Source: JADGRA01 sp052143535 (GTDB taxonomy: Bacteria > Myxococcota > Myxococcia > Myxococcales > Myxococcaceae). From it: a DNA stretch of 64,000 nucleotides. The notes beneath the pieces are model-generated. The model saw nothing but the letters and a program-made list of their open reading frames with translations, ran no database searches and was not told where the DNA came from. Positions within the stretch are counted from its first letter, which is position 1; each line of letters starts with the position of its first letter. The stretch spans positions 186,001 through 250,000 of the forward strand of contig JBKQSS010000056.1 in the NCBI GenBank assembly GCA_052143535.1, read 5' to 3'. Of this stretch, positions 1 to 8,542 are shown piece by piece. The translations under genes and the position numbers were made by a program.

Positions 1-1
1 G

Positions 2-493
2 CGCTCCACCCGGGAATACGCCGCGCTGGCGCGCGAAATCGACATCGCCAAGAAGGCCAACCTCACCATGGCCGAGGAGCTGGTGGAACTCGGCAAGGGG
101 ATGGCCAACCTGCGCGAGGTGGTGAAGCAGAAGGAGCAGGAGCACCTGGCCCGCGTCGACCAGGTGGCTGGTCGGCTCTCAGAGCTGCGCCGTCAGTCGG
201 AGAGCTTCAGTGTCCAGGTGAAAGGGCTCGACGCGCAGCGCTCGGCTGCGGCGGCGCAAGTCCACCCTCCCCTGCTTCAGCGCTACGAGACGGTGCGCCG
301 CAGGAGGATGCCGGCGCTGGTGACGGTGGTGGCCGGCACCTGTCAGGGCTGCAACATGAACGTGCCACCGCAGCTTTACAACACCCTCAAGACGACACTC
401 GGGACGGACGTCTGCCCGTCCTGCCACCGCATCATCTGCGCCCCGGAGGCCATCGAGCCTCCTGCGGCCCGGGCCCCCGCCGCCAAGGGATGA
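2..493 (+). CDS. C4-type zinc-ribbon coiled-coil protein, N-terminus cut off by the window edge
   Basis: The frame is open from base 2 without a start, so the gene begins upstream; the ATG at 68 is probably internal. The visible 163 residues are a charged, Lys/Glu/Arg-rich helix (likely coiled coil) followed by a C-terminal zinc ribbon with paired CQGC and CPSC motifs. This matches the zf-RING_7 family of unknown molecular role, often a neighbour of RNase HI-like genes. The stop overlaps the next start as ATGA, so the two are probably translated together. The family call rests on the cysteine pattern and architecture; no specific function can be given. Confidence 0.85.
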   Translation, partial: RSTREYAALAREIDIAKKANLTMAEELVELGKGMANLREVVKQKEQEHLARVDQVAGRLSELRRQSESFSVQVKGLDAQRSAAAAQVHPPLLQRYETVRRRRMPALVTVVAGTCQGCNMNVPPQLYNTLKTTLGTDVCPSCHRIICAPEAIEPPAARAPAAKG

Positions 494-1131
494 ACGCGGA
501 GCCCTCCCGGGCGGAGCTGTTGCGCGCCATTGCACGGCTCGAGACGCTCGAGGGCACGCTCGGTGCCCATCCCGGGCTGAGTCTGACCGGCGCGCGCGGC
601 TTGTTGTTGGCGGCCGCGGACCTGGTCGAGGCGGCCGACGTCCGCAGGGCTTCCAGCGCTCGCCCCGGTCCGGACCCAGCGTCGGGACCGGAGCGCGTGG
701 GGCACCGCCTTCCCCGCGAGCTGCGCGTCTTCTCCGACGGCGCCAGCCGGGGCAACCCCGGGCCGGCCGGCGCCGGGGCGGTGCTGGTGCTGGCCTCGGG
801 GGAAGTGGTGGAGCGGCTGGGCCTGTTTCTCGGCACCCAAACCAACAACCACGCCGAGTACATGGGCGCCCTCCTTGGACTGCGCCGCGCCCGCGCCCTC
901 GGGGCGGAGGAAGTCGAGTTGGTGGCCGACAGCCAGCTCCTCATCCGCCAGCTCTCGGGCCGCTACCAGGTGAAGAGCGCGACGCTGCGTCCGCTGTACG
1001 AGGAGGCGCAGACACTCCTCGCCTCCTTTCGCCGGCACCGTCTCACCCACTTGCCCCGGGAGGAGAACCGCGAAGCGGATGCGATGAGCAACCGTGCCAT
1101 TGACGAGCGCCTGGACGGCCAGCCGGTGTAG
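490..1131 (+). CDS. RNase HI-like protein (ribonuclease HI family)
   Basis: 213 residues. The first ~75 are a helical extension. The rest is an RNase H fold with the four expected acidic residues: Asp in FSDGASRGNPG, Glu in NNHAEYMGAL, Asp in VADSQL and Asp in READAMSN. It should hydrolyse the RNA strand of RNA:DNA hybrids, but this compact subfamily is less well characterised than E. coli RnhA. The start ATG overlaps the upstream stop by ATGA. The gene ends 63 bases before the inferred 5' end of rnpB, and the rnpB promoter lies in that gap. Confidence 0.88.
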   Translation: MNAEPSRAELLRAIARLETLEGTLGAHPGLSLTGARGLLLAAADLVEAADVRRASSARPGPDPASGPERVGHRLPRELRVFSDGASRGNPGPAGAGAVLVLASGEVVERLGLFLGTQTNNHAEYMGALLGLRRARALGAEEVELVADSQLLIRQLSGRYQVKSATLRPLYEEAQTLLASFRRHRLTHLPREENREADAMSNRAIDERLDGQPV

Positions 1132-1158
1132 CGCCCGCTGGCCCGCGGAGGCTGTGCT

Positions 1159-1187
1159 TTGCGCATGGCCGCCCAGCCTGCTAGAGC
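1159..1187 (+). promoter_or_regulatory. Candidate sigma-70 promoter of rnpB
   Basis: TTGCGC (1159-1164) and TAGAGC (1182-1187) are separated by exactly 17 bases. The expected start of transcription, about 1194, coincides with the 5' end inferred from pairing of the RNase P P1 helix. The agreement of two independent estimates is the main support. Confidence 0.5.
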
Positions 1188-1193
1188 CTCCAG

Positions 1194-1601
<408 letters not shown>

Positions 1602-1606
1602 GTTTT

Positions 1607-2152
1607 TCACGGCTGCACCAGAAGGCGGGCGAGCAGCACACGGTTGTTGTCGGTGCGCACGCCCTCGGGAGCCCTCACCGTCAGACGCCCGTCGGTGCGG
1701 GGCAGCCAGAAGCCGACCCACAAGTCCATGCCCCGCTGGGTGCTGCCCGCGGGCAGCCCGACGGAGAAAGTGTCCTCGATGGTTTCCCCGGGTCGCCAGC
1801 TGCTGGTGGGGCGCCGTCCGCCCACCGGCGCGTGGTCGAAGTTGGTGCGCTGCACTTTGCCCTCCGGGTCCTCGGCATGGACAAAAATTTCCCAGTCCTC
1901 GGGCAGCGGCTGCAGCACCCGGAAATAGAGCTTCACCTCGCTCACGTCTCCCGGCGTCAGCACTGGCGGGTTGAAGGAGGCCGCCAGCAACTCCACCTTC
2001 CCGTCAAAGACGGCGCCATTGCGGACGCCCGCTGGCCGACTACCGGGGCGAGCCGCCGCCGCCGAAGCACCGGGGGCCTGCTTGTCCCCACTGGGTGCTT
2101 CGACGATGCAGCCGAAGGAAAGGAAGGCGAGGAGGAGAGGGAGATGTCGCAT
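1607..2152 (-). CDS. Predicted lipoprotein of unknown function
   Basis: 181 residues starting at the ATG whose complement is 2150-2152; a longer frame to 2224 would bury the signal peptide. The N-terminus MRHLPLLLAFLSFGC is a lipoprotein signal with lipobox LSFG/C. A short Ala/Gly/Pro linker leads to a single domain of alternating strands with an FVHAEDPEGK segment and an RPGETIEDTFSVGLP segment, suggesting a beta-sandwich. I do not recognise the family. The gene is divergent from ftsY across 70 bases and ends immediately beside rnpB. Confidence 0.75.
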   Translation of the reverse strand: MRHLPLLLAFLSFGCIVEAPSGDKQAPGASAAAARPGSRPAGVRNGAVFDGKVELLAASFNPPVLTPGDVSEVKLYFRVLQPLPEDWEIFVHAEDPEGKVQRTNFDHAPVGGRRPTSSWRPGETIEDTFSVGLPAGSTQRGMDLWVGFWLPRTDGRLTVRAPEGVRTDNNRVLLARLLVQP

Positions 2153-2222
2153 TGGTGGGTGTCGCTCCCATAGGCGCTCGACGCTGCAACCGCCAGCGTC
2201 TTGTTGTATTCGAAGCGCCCCC

Positions 2223-3671
2223 ATGCTGGCCGCCGCTTTTCACCCGCTCGCCCTGGCTGTCCCCTTCACCCTCGACGGTGCGGCCCTCGCCGCCGTGGGG
2301 GTGCTGCTCGGCCTGGCCGTGCTTGCCTGGCGCCTGTGGCGCCGGCGGGCCAGCCTGCCTCGAGGCGAGGAGGCCCGTCCGTCTGGAACCCCGGCCGCCG
2401 TAGCGCTGAGCCCCGAGGCGCTGCAGCTGCACGCCGAGGCGACCGCGGCACGGGAGCAGGCGGCCAGCCTGGCGCAGCAGCGGAGCGAGCGCGCCGCCGC
2501 GGCCGAGCGCAGCTTGGACGCCGCCGCCCGGGCCGAGCTGGAGGCGGAGGCGCGCCGCCTCAAGACTTCCGAGGAAGAGGCCAAGCGCACTGCCTACCGC
2601 GCGGAAAAGGCCGTCGAGCAGCAAGCCCGCGCCCTCCGGGCCGCGGCGGAGGCGGAAGCGGCGCGCCGCCGACAGGAAGCCGAGGCACAGGCACGCGCCG
2701 AGGCGGCCGGACGCGCCCAGGCCAAAACCGCCGCGCAAAAGGCACGGGTGGAGGCGGAGGCTGGACAGACGCTGGCCGTCGGGCTGCAGCGGACGCGTTC
2801 CACGGGCTTCGTGGCGCGCCTCAACGGCGTCCTCGGCGCGAGCCGGAAAGTCGACGCCTCGGTGCTGGCCGAGCTGGAAGAGGCGCTTTTCAGCGCGGAC
2901 ATCGGTGTGCGGACGGCAGCTCGGCTGGTGGAGACGGCACGGGAGCAGGCCAGCCGCGACGAGCTGGCCGACGCCCCTCGCATCAAGAAACGCATCGAGG
3001 CCGAAGTCGCCCGGATGGTCGGCCTTCCCGCACCCCGCTCGCTCGAGGGCGGGGGCCCGCCGCACGTGGTGATGGTGGTGGGCGTCAATGGGTCGGGCAA
3101 AACCACCACCATCGGCAAACTGGCGGCACGGCTGGCCCGAGGTGGAAAGCAGGTGGTGCTGGCGGCTGGTGACACCTTCCGAGCTGCGGCCACCGAGCAG
3201 CTCGACGTCTGGGCGGAACGCGCCGGCGCCCAGCTGGTGAAGGGCGCCGAGGATGCGGACCCGGGCGCGGTGGTGTACGAGGCGGTGAAGCAAGCGGTGG
3301 CCGCGCGGGCCGACGTGGTGCTGGCCGACACCGCTGGACGCCTCCACACCAAGGCGCCGCTCATGGAGGAGCTGCAGAAAATTAAACGCGTCCTGGGGAA
3401 GGCCCTTCCGGGTGCCCCCCACGAGGTGCTCCTCGTCCTGGACGCCACCATCGGACAAAACGCCATCGCCCAGGCTGCGCGCTTTCACGAGGCGGTGGGG
3501 GTGACGTCCATCGTGCTCACCAAGCTCGACGGCACGGCCAAGGGCGGCGTCATCATCGGGATCGCCGACGAGCTCAAACTGAGCGTCTCCTGGGTGGGCG
3601 TCGGCGAGCAGGTGGCGGACCTCCGCCCCTTCTCGGCCTCCGAATTCGTCCAAGCGCTGTTTGCGCCCTGA
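2223..3671 (+). CDS. ftsY: Signal recognition particle receptor FtsY
   Basis: 482 residues. FtsY is the SRP receptor GTPase that docks ribosome-nascent-chain complexes at the membrane. Residues ~15-38 form a transmembrane helix, ~65-185 an Ala/Glu/Arg/Lys-rich coiled coil, and ~195-482 the NG domain. GTPase motifs are G1 GVNGSGKTTTIGKLA, DTFRAAATEQL, G3 DTAGR and G4 TKLDG, with the closing ADLRPF box. The ATG at 2223 is chosen because it starts directly before the membrane helix; the open frame reaches back to 1971 but would add unrelated, low-quality sequence. A true N-terminal membrane anchor replaces the acidic A domain of E. coli FtsY. Confidence 0.96.
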   Translation: MLAAAFHPLALAVPFTLDGAALAAVGVLLGLAVLAWRLWRRRASLPRGEEARPSGTPAAVALSPEALQLHAEATAAREQAASLAQQRSERAAAAERSLDAAARAELEAEARRLKTSEEEAKRTAYRAEKAVEQQARALRAAAEAEAARRRQEAEAQARAEAAGRAQAKTAAQKARVEAEAGQTLAVGLQRTRSTGFVARLNGVLGASRKVDASVLAELEEALFSADIGVRTAARLVETAREQASRDELADAPRIKKRIEAEVARMVGLPAPRSLEGGGPPHVVMVVGVNGSGKTTTIGKLAARLARGGKQVVLAAGDTFRAAATEQLDVWAERAGAQLVKGAEDADPGAVVYEAVKQAVAARADVVLADTAGRLHTKAPLMEELQKIKRVLGKALPGAPHEVLLVLDATIGQNAIAQAARFHEAVGVTSIVLTKLDGTAKGGVIIGIADELKLSVSWVGVGEQVADLRPFSASEFVQALFAP

Positions 3672-3706
3672 AGCGGGCCCTCCCTGGAGAGCAGGCGGGT
3701 CAGGCC

Positions 3707-5380
3707 TTACTGCTCAATCTGGCGCATCAGCTTCTCCACTTCGGCCTCGGAGGGGAGGCCCGTCTCGGCGCCGCCGAGGTCCTCGTCTCCGTGCGCCTCG
3801 GACCACCAGCGCCGCTGCAGAGCGCGCAGCGCCTGGGCTTGGCCCGGGTGGCGCTGCGCCAAGAGGGCGGTGAGGGTACTCGAGTCGGCCCAACCCCAGC
3901 GGTGGGTGTCAACGTAGACCCGCAAGTCCCGGACGAAGGCTGCGTCCCCCAGCAGGGCCCGCTGGCGGGCGTGCAGGCCGGGTGCCTTGCCGTACACCAG
4001 CGCGGCGTACGTCGTCTCGTCTGGGAAGGCCGACGTCGGTCGGTCGGCGGCGGCGTCCTGCCCGCCGAGCGACCGCCACAGGTGGTAGCCGCCGCTCACC
4101 TGCTGGACTTCGACCGCATGGGCTGCCTCGGCGCCTTGCGTCCACTCGACGGCCAGCAGCGCGACGGCCTGGGCCAGGGCTTCGTCGGCCACCGGAGCAG
4201 CAATCGGGTCCGAGCCGACCAGGCCCGGGAACCACTGGTGGGCCAGCTCGTGGGCCAGGGCAAAGTCGAGCAGCGCTCCCAGCATCTCCGTCGCGCCGGC
4301 GGGCAAGTCGGCCTCCGGGATGCCGAGGGTGTGTCCGGGGTGCTCTGTCAGCTGCACCAGCGGCGTGGACACCGTCACCAGCCCTGGAAACTCCATGCCG
4401 CCCGCGCCTCCGGTGAGTGGCGCTGCCACCACCCGCAGCGTCCGGTAGGGGGTGGGGCCGAGCCGGCGCTCCATCGCCTCGAGCAGCGTCGCGGCCTCGT
4501 CCAACAGCCGCTCGGCCGGACGGGCTAGCTCCTCGGGGAAAAAGCTTTCCACGGTGACGTCGGACACCTCACGCCGTGCGCTGCGGTAGCCGCGCGTCAC
4601 CAGCAGCACCACGTCACGGGTGGCCGCAATGCCGAAGCGAAAGCGCGTCCCGCCCTTGGCGGTGGGCGTCTCGCCGAGCGCGGCGCCGGCGGCCACCGCC
4701 TGCCAGCCACGGGGGACACTCACCGAGAGGAGGACGTTGGCCGGGTCATACAGCGCGAGGTCTCCAATGCCGGTGGGGCCGGCGCCGCGGCTACCGTCGG
4801 GCAGCGTCACGGGAGGCCGCGGCAGAATGCCCACCAGGCTGAGGACGCCCGGCTGCGCGGAAAAAGCCCCGTGGTCGGCCGCCCGTCCGGCGCTGTCCGT
4901 CGAGAGTGAGGTGAGGACGGAGGTGTCGGGCTCCCCCCGAGGGACGTGGGCCACCAGCTGCAGCTCCAGGCGCACCCGCTGGCCAGCCGGGAGCGGCCGG
5001 GGAAACTCTACCCGCACCACATCGTCCGTCACCGGCGCAAGCGTGGCTGGCTCGCCATTCACCAGCGGCTGGTGGAGGCGCACCGGGGCGTTTCCGAAAG
5101 CATTCGGCGTGAGGCGCAGCTCGAGAGAGTGGCTCGGCGCGTGGAGCGTCCAGCTGTAGGACACCTTCCCCGTCACGCTGCGGTCCTCCGGCTCCACCAC
5201 AAGGTCCGCCTCGAGAAAGGGCAGGGCTGAAAGCGGGCCGAGCGCCGCCTCGGCCCGGGCCTGCTCGCCCTCGCGCAGCGAGGTGAGGCACGCCTGCACC
5301 TCAGGTGAGGGGAGCTCGGCGGCGCTTGAGGCCGGCGGTAGGGCAAGCCAGAGCGCCAGGACGGGGACGAAGACGCGCAT
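3707..5380 (-). CDS. Secreted M1-family (gluzincin) metallopeptidase
   Basis: 557 residues with a cleavable signal peptide (MRVFVPVLALWLALPPASSA). The N-terminal half resembles the beta-rich M1 saddle domain. The catalytic domain carries the gluzincin signature: HELAHQW, followed 18 residues after the second His by Glu in VADEALA. GGMEFPGL stands where aminopeptidases have the GAMEN exopeptidase box, so substrate-end recognition may differ. It probably acts as a zinc peptidase in the periplasm or outside. Start: ATG at 5380; a TTG one codon earlier is also possible. It converges on ftsY with 35 bases between stops. Confidence 0.85.
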   Translation of the reverse strand: MRVFVPVLALWLALPPASSAAELPSPEVQACLTSLREGEQARAEAALGPLSALPFLEADLVVEPEDRSVTGKVSYSWTLHAPSHSLELRLTPNAFGNAPVRLHQPLVNGEPATLAPVTDDVVRVEFPRPLPAGQRVRLELQLVAHVPRGEPDTSVLTSLSTDSAGRAADHGAFSAQPGVLSLVGILPRPPVTLPDGSRGAGPTGIGDLALYDPANVLLSVSVPRGWQAVAAGAALGETPTAKGGTRFRFGIAATRDVVLLVTRGYRSARREVSDVTVESFFPEELARPAERLLDEAATLLEAMERRLGPTPYRTLRVVAAPLTGGAGGMEFPGLVTVSTPLVQLTEHPGHTLGIPEADLPAGATEMLGALLDFALAHELAHQWFPGLVGSDPIAAPVADEALAQAVALLAVEWTQGAEAAHAVEVQQVSGGYHLWRSLGGQDAAADRPTSAFPDETTYAALVYGKAPGLHARQRALLGDAAFVRDLRVYVDTHRWGWADSSTLTALLAQRHPGQAQALRALQRRWWSEAHGDEDLGGAETGLPSEAEVEKLMRQIEQ

Positions 5381-5582
5381 CAAAGGACGTCCATGCTAAC
5401 AGCGCCGGCGGCCGTCCCCAGGGTGGGCCAATGTCGCCTCCCAGGAGCCACTTTTGTCGTTTCGGCGTCCCACCGTCGCCCTGGCGCCCTCGCCCCGCCT
5501 TGGAGTACGCCCTTTGGCAGTGCACAGGCCCCTCTTCGGGGGGCCCTTACCCAAGAGGGTAGCTTCCGGGGAGTCCGGCCAG

Positions 5583-6269
5583 GTGTTTCTTGGACATGTC
5601 GGCGTGGGGCTCGCTCTCAAGCGCGCCGTGCCGTCCGTCAACGCGGGCGTCCTGGTGGCAGCAGCACTGCTTCTGGACTCGCTGCTGGGCCTGTTTGTCC
5701 TGGCCGGCCTCGAGCAGGTGCACCTGCCCGAAGACTTTGCCCGGCGCCGCTACCTCACCTTCAGCTTTCCTTGGTCCCACGGACTGCTCGCCACCCTGCT
5801 TTGGTCCGCACTCGCCGCGGCCCTCACCTGGGCGCTGCTGCGTGGCCCGGCGCGAGGCTGGGCCGCATTGGCGGTGGCCGTCGCGGTGGCCTCGCACTTT
5901 CCCTGTGACGTCATCGAGCACCTCCCCGAGCTCCCACTGCTCGGGCCTGACTCAACCCGCTTGGGGCTCGGACTGTGGAGGTGGATGCCTTGGGCGCTGG
6001 CCCTCGAAGTCGCCCTGGCCGCGCTCGGCCTCGTCCTCTACCGCCGCGCCACGGCGGGAGAATTCCCTTGGGGAATGGCGCTGCTCGTCCTGGGAGTGGC
6101 GGCGGTGGCCCTTCCGGGACAGCTGTTTTCCACCGCGGCCCCGCCGAGGGAGGCACTGGTGGCGACGTGGCTCTTGCAAGCGCCCCTCCTCGGGCTTGGC
6201 GCTGGCTGGCTCGATGCACGGCGCCGGGGGCGCCCGCCGCCCGCACCTCAAGTGACGGGCCTCGCTTGA
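5583..6269 (+). CDS. Polytopic membrane protein, conserved hypothetical
   Basis: 228 residues with about six hydrophobic helices. The opening FLGHVGVGLALKRAVPS followed by a hydrophobic LLLDSLLGLFVL segment is typical of bacterial membrane proteins often labelled metal-dependent hydrolase (YdjM-like, DUF457-related), although function is unproven. A conserved-looking FSFPWSH and SHFPCDVIEH offer His/Asp candidates for metal binding. The GTG start is selected because GGGGAG lies 9 bases upstream; the same frame is open from 5454. Its stop overlaps the next start as TTGA. Confidence 0.72.
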   Translation: MFLGHVGVGLALKRAVPSVNAGVLVAAALLLDSLLGLFVLAGLEQVHLPEDFARRRYLTFSFPWSHGLLATLLWSALAAALTWALLRGPARGWAALAVAVAVASHFPCDVIEHLPELPLLGPDSTRLGLGLWRWMPWALALEVALAALGLVLYRRATAGEFPWGMALLVLGVAAVALPGQLFSTAAPPREALVATWLLQAPLLGLGAGWLDARRRGRPPPAPQVTGLA

Positions 6270-6751
6270 GCGCCGGGCGCCGATGGCCGCTTGTTTGCGG
6301 GCTGCTCCTCGGCTGCGCCGCTCCGCCTTCGCCACCCCCCGAGCCGGCAGCGCGGCCAACGCCTGCCCCGAGCCCGCTCGAGGAGTGCCAGAGGGACTTG
6401 TCCGGCCTGTGGCGGCACAGCGACGACGACAGCTTCCGTTACCTGGCGCGGGACGACGGGGGCGTGCTGACCCTGGAGGTTCGCCACCTGATGGGGGACG
6501 GAGGCGCGGAGGTCTCGCAGCTGGTGCTGGTGCGTTCCATGGCCGGCTTCGTCGGCGCGGTCGGTGTCGCCCGCCTCTCCGGCGACGCCGGATGCGCCGC
6601 TCTCTTCCCGGCGGAGGTTGTCAGCTGCGCGGACGCTGGGCTGGTGGTGTCTACTGTGGAGCGACTGCGAGTGGACGGCGCCTGTCGGACGGTGGAGCCC
6701 GGCGTGCAGCGCCTGCATCGACTTTTGCGCGTGACGCCGGACGGCGGCTAG
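6266..6751 (+). CDS. Small predicted lipoprotein
   Basis: 161 residues if started at TTG 6266, which overlaps the previous stop by 4 bases and immediately precedes the signal sequence RRWPLVCGLLLGC (lipobox LLLG/C). A proline-rich linker (residues ~18-36) leads to a ~125-residue domain containing LSGLWRHSDDDSF and five cysteines after the lipidated one. No family recognised. The longer in-frame extension to 5975 runs through the upstream gene in another frame and is rejected. It is probably co-transcribed with the membrane protein before it. Confidence 0.68.
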   Translation: MSAGRRWPLVCGLLLGCAAPPSPPPEPAARPTPAPSPLEECQRDLSGLWRHSDDDSFRYLARDDGGVLTLEVRHLMGDGGAEVSQLVLVRSMAGFVGAVGVARLSGDAGCAALFPAEVVSCADAGLVVSTVERLRVDGACRTVEPGVQRLHRLLRVTPDGG

Positions 6752-6767
6752 CGGCCTTCGGGGGTGG

Positions 6768-8267
6768 CTAGGCTTCGGCCGCCAGGGGCATCCGGACTTC
6801 GCGTCGCACCGGCATCCGGCCTTGGAAGAGGCTCATCAAGCCGACGTAGAGGAAGCCCACCTGAAAGAGCACCAAAAAGGGGACCGACGTCCAGATGCCC
6901 GCATCCACCGCAAACCACAGGGCGCCGGTGAAATAGAGGCCGAAGGACAGCTCCACCACCGGCATCAAGGTGTGCTTGCCCCGGTAGCTGCGCTTCACCG
7001 GGCCAAGCGACTCCTTGCCCTCGCTCCCGGTCTTCGGGGTGCGAGTGAAGCCACTCTCCTGGCTGAGCAGCGCTTCGAGCACTGCCTGGGCGTTGTTGAT
7101 GGCCAGCCCAATGCCGAGCGACATCAGGAACGGCAGGTAGCGGATACGCTCCCACCAGTTGAGGCCCTGCTCTCGCTGGGCGGCGACGTAGAAGAAGCAA
7201 ACCGAGGCGGTGGCGGTGATGCAGAACGGCAGGTCCAGAAAGAGCGTCGAATAGAGTCCGTGGTTGAAGCGCACCACCATCGAGAGCGGCATCAGCACCG
7301 AGAGCAGCACCATTAAGAGGTAGGCGAGGTTGTTGGTGAGGTGGAAAAACGCCTCCTGCTTGAGGGCGAACGGCAGATTGCTGCGGAGGATGGTGGGAAG
7401 CAGCTTCCGCGCCGTCTGGATGGAGCCTTTGGCCCAGCGGTGCTGCTGGCTCTTGAAGGCATTCATGTCCACCGGGACCTCGGCCGGCGAAATCACCTCC
7501 GGGAGGAAGATGAATTGCCAACCCCGAAGCTGCGCCCGGTAGCTGAGGTCGAGGTCCTCGGTGAGGGTGTCATGCTGCCAGCCGCCGGCGTCACCGATGC
7601 AGGCCCGCCGCCAGATGCCAGCCGTCCCGTTGAAGTTGAAGAAGCAGCCCGAGCGGTTGCGCGCGGTGTGCTCGATGATGAAGTGGCCGTCGAGAAAAAT
7701 ACTCTGGGCCTGGGTGAGGATGGAGAAGTCGCGGTTGAGGTGGCCCCAACGCACCTGCACCATGCCCACCTTCTCGTCTGCAAAGAAGGGCACCGTACGC
7801 TCGAGAAAGTCCGGCGTCGGCACGAAGTCAGCGTCGAAGACGGCCACGAAGTCGCCGGTGGCTAAAGTCAGGCCATGGGCCAGCGCCCCGGCCTTGAAGC
7901 CCAGTCGGTTGGTTCGGTGGATGTAGAAAATGTTGGTGCCGTGGGCACGGGCGCGTTCCACGGCCGCGCGGGCGATGCCGGTGGTCTCGTCGGTCGAGTC
8001 GTCCAGCAGCTGCACTTCGAGCAGCTCCGGCGGGTAGGCGATGCGGCACACCGCCTCAATCAGCCGCTCCACGACGTACATCTCGTTGAAAACGGGCAGC
8101 TGGATGGTCACCCGGGGCAGCTTGGCAAGCCGGCCGTTGGGCGTTGGAAGGTTGAATTTGTGGCGGTAGTACAGAAACGCCATCCGGTAGCGGTGGGACC
8201 CGTACACGGCCAGCACGCAGAGGACGGCGAAGTAGACGCCGAGAAAAACGAATTCGACCGTTGTCAT
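6768..8267 (-). CDS. Family 2 processive-type glycosyltransferase (CesA/CslA-like), membrane bound
   Basis: 499 residues. One N-terminal membrane helix (residues ~4-24), a GT2 catalytic domain (~50-290) and four to five C-terminal helices. The D,D,D,QxxRW set is present: Asp in LDDSTDET, DAD in VFDADFVP, TEDLDLS, and QQHRW. This pattern belongs to inverting synthases that polymerise sugars from nucleotide donors while extruding the chain, such as cellulose or mannan synthases; the product cannot be read from sequence. No cellulose-specific PilZ domain or BcsB partner is present. A good sigma-70 promoter lies ~150 bases upstream. Confidence 0.9.
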   Translation of the reverse strand: MTTVEFVFLGVYFAVLCVLAVYGSHRYRMAFLYYRHKFNLPTPNGRLAKLPRVTIQLPVFNEMYVVERLIEAVCRIAYPPELLEVQLLDDSTDETTGIARAAVERARAHGTNIFYIHRTNRLGFKAGALAHGLTLATGDFVAVFDADFVPTPDFLERTVPFFADEKVGMVQVRWGHLNRDFSILTQAQSIFLDGHFIIEHTARNRSGCFFNFNGTAGIWRRACIGDAGGWQHDTLTEDLDLSYRAQLRGWQFIFLPEVISPAEVPVDMNAFKSQQHRWAKGSIQTARKLLPTILRSNLPFALKQEAFFHLTNNLAYLLMVLLSVLMPLSMVVRFNHGLYSTLFLDLPFCITATASVCFFYVAAQREQGLNWWERIRYLPFLMSLGIGLAINNAQAVLEALLSQESGFTRTPKTGSEGKESLGPVKRSYRGKHTLMPVVELSFGLYFTGALWFAVDAGIWTSVPFLVLFQVGFLYVGLMSLFQGRMPVRREVRMPLAAEA

Positions 8268-8422
8268 CTTTGGCGCAGGCCCCTCCCGCGAGATGCCGTC
8301 CCGCGGTTCGCTTTCACGACCGGCCGAGGGATGAAGTAAACCCCTCAGGCCCCCAGCCCCAGGGCCCTCCGGCTGGCGTCTCGGATGTCACCGCTCCCCT
8401 TCCCTGGATGCGGCGGCGCAAG

Positions 8423-8451
8423 ACAATAGGGAGCGAGCCTTCCGCTGTCAA
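8423..8451 (-). promoter_or_regulatory. Candidate sigma-70 promoter of the GT2 glycosyltransferase gene
   Basis: On the minus strand TTGACA (8446-8451) and TATTGT (8423-8428) are 17 bases apart, a perfect -35 and a 4/6 -10. Predicted transcription starts near 8416, leaving an untranslated leader of ~150 nt before the ATG at 8267. Upstream of the -35 are several CGATT repeats. Confidence 0.5.
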
Positions 8452-8542
8452 ACGATTCTAGCGATTCCGATGACTTAGCGGGACGTGCCGTCGGTTTCTG
8501 ACGATTTGCGTCAAGGCCGAACTAGGAAGCCGCGCGAGCTGT

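Noticed and set aside
2040..3653. 537-codon open frame on the minus strand opposite ftsY
   Set aside because: High-GC antisense shadow: rich in Arg/Gly/His/Leu, no domain signature, fully overlaps a certain gene.
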